Part shown: piece by piece, positions 63,495 through 64,000 of the stretch
How the letters are laid out: every line of letters starts with the position of its first letter
Numbering within the stretch: position 1 is the first letter of the stretch
Assembly (NCBI GenBank): GCA_002342585.1
Contig: DDQG01000042.1
Span: forward strand, 1 to 64,000
DNA length: 64,000 bases
Source: Prevotellaceae bacterium UBA2448
Lineage (GTDB): Bacteria > Bacteroidota > Bacteroidia > Bacteroidales > Bacteroidaceae
Reading direction: 5' to 3'
Position numbers and translations under genes: made by a program
Notes under the pieces: model-generated
What the model saw: only the letters and a program-made list of their open reading frames with translations
Databases searched by the model: none
What the model was told of the DNA's origin: nothing

Positions 63495-63925
63495 CCAACA
63501 ATAATTACAAATAATTACCAATAATTGTACCAATAATTATTCTTATCGCCATGAATTTTCTTTTTCATCGAGAAGAATTCTATGTTCATAAGTTATGAAC
63601 TTATGTTCACGGCTTATGAACTTGTGTTCATGACTTATGAACTTATGTTCACAAGTTATGAACATAGAATATATAGGCATAGAAAACTAATTACTACACT
63701 ACAAAAATTATTTTTAATTACTGTTGAAGATATTGCCGCAGGCAATAAGAGAAACAATAATCAGTCTCTTGGTTTTATCACCTGGCGGTGATAGATTGGA
63801 ACAATAATTACAAATAATTGACAATAATTGTTCAATAAAAATTACACTAAGAACAACTTTAACTCGAAAACAAAAAAATAAATTATTGGTTCAAATTATT
63901 GGGAATTATTTGTAATTATTGTTGG
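63495..63925. repeat. AATAATT-rich repeat family with a 22-bp inverted pair
   Basis: A 22-bp sequence beginning CCAACAATAATTACAAAT (63495-63516) recurs perfectly inverted at 63904-63925, and 20 bp of it recurs directly at 63800-63819. Further AATAATT units surround each copy. Confidence 0.8.
63553..63686. repeat. dispersed repeat element, copy 2: four 21-bp palindromic units
   Basis: Palindromic 17-mers start at 63584, 63605, 63626 and 63647, the same 21-bp register and unit order as copy 1 at 19913-20046. The ends TTCTATGTTCATAA and TTATGAACATAGAA are a perfect 14-bp inverted repeat, so the whole array can fold on itself. Both flanks match copy 1. Confidence 0.88.
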
Positions 63926-63946
63926 CAGATATTGCCACAGGCAATA
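63731..63946. repeat. duplicated TATTGCC hairpin
   Basis: TATTGCC-GCA-GGCAATA (63731-63747) and TATTGCC-ACA-GGCAATA (63930-63946) are both followed by AGAGAAA and preceded by AGA or CAGA, 199 bp apart. A different hairpin, TATCACC/GGTGATA, lies between them at 63776-63793. No gene is seen in 63687-64000. Confidence 0.75.
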
Positions 63947-64000
63947 AGAGAAAACTATCCAATTATTGTTTCCGATGCAGATGGAGGAGATTCTCCTTGA

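Noticed and set aside
63582..63791. 69-codon frame with the same MFISYEL repeats
   Set aside because: Same repeat element (copy 2). The frame is a by-product of a 21-bp period with no stop.

Overview
The window reads as ordinary chromosome of a Bacteroidales bacterium, most likely Prevotella in the broad sense (Prevotellaceae). The support is: a SusC/SusD pair; several Bacteroidetes families (DUF2851, DUF4292, SIMPL, DUF1846); a streptopain-like C10 protease; a diaminopimelate dehydrogenase; secreted proteins with a shared C-terminal tail of the type IX secretion kind; and repeated Bacteroidetes -7 promoter boxes (TAnnTTTG or TAnnTTCG) just upstream of genes. I see no phage, plasmid, integrase, transposase, rRNA or CRISPR array. 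One tRNA-Arg(CCT) is present. Genus-level naming is inference.

Layout. 0.1-7.6 kb: DUF2851, an M15 peptidase with a SIMPL protein, DUF1846, tRNA-Arg, a Na/phosphate symporter and a short nucleoside kinase. 7.6-12.8 kb: a tight plus-strand operon of dut, a TPR protein, a CPA2 antiporter, a LolD-like ATPase and a CvfB-like S1 protein, ending in a heptamer repeat array. 12.9-20.1 kb: two DUF4143-type ATPases, each with direct repeats upstream, flanking a 1144-residue secreted protein and a 55-residue ORF. 20.1-24.9 kb: a plus-strand operon of rpoN, a PAP2-like membrane protein, purE, ispG and queH, in which two consecutive gene junctions are made of short tandem repeats. 24.9-31.5 kb: an EnvC-like protein with a DUF4292 lipoprotein, asd, an FKBP with glyS, and an argE-like deacetylase.

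From 46.5 down to 31.5 kb nine minus-strand genes run almost without gaps. The first five form a signalling cassette: a response regulator fused to a SpoIIE/PP2C phosphatase; a membrane-anchored coiled-coil/beta-propeller protein; a large periplasmic-propeller sensor whose histidine-kinase H-box has lost its histidine; a small soluble histidine kinase with an intact H-box; and a TonB-dependent receptor with a TPR-like front domain. An M49 peptidase, a DNA alkylation repair protein, a Fur-family regulator, purA and the C10 protease follow. This cassette is the best candidate for an under-described system in the window.

46.7-64 kb holds ddh, then a minus-strand SusC/SusD locus (zinc metalloprotease, SusC, SusD, secreted propeller-like protein), a 2265-residue secreted protein with duplicated modules, and a repeat-rich 0.9-kb non-coding end. 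The most striking non-coding signal is a roughly 130-bp element made of four 21-bp palindromic units in exact register. It occurs twice, 43.6 kb apart (about 19.9 and 63.6 kb), with conserved flanks.
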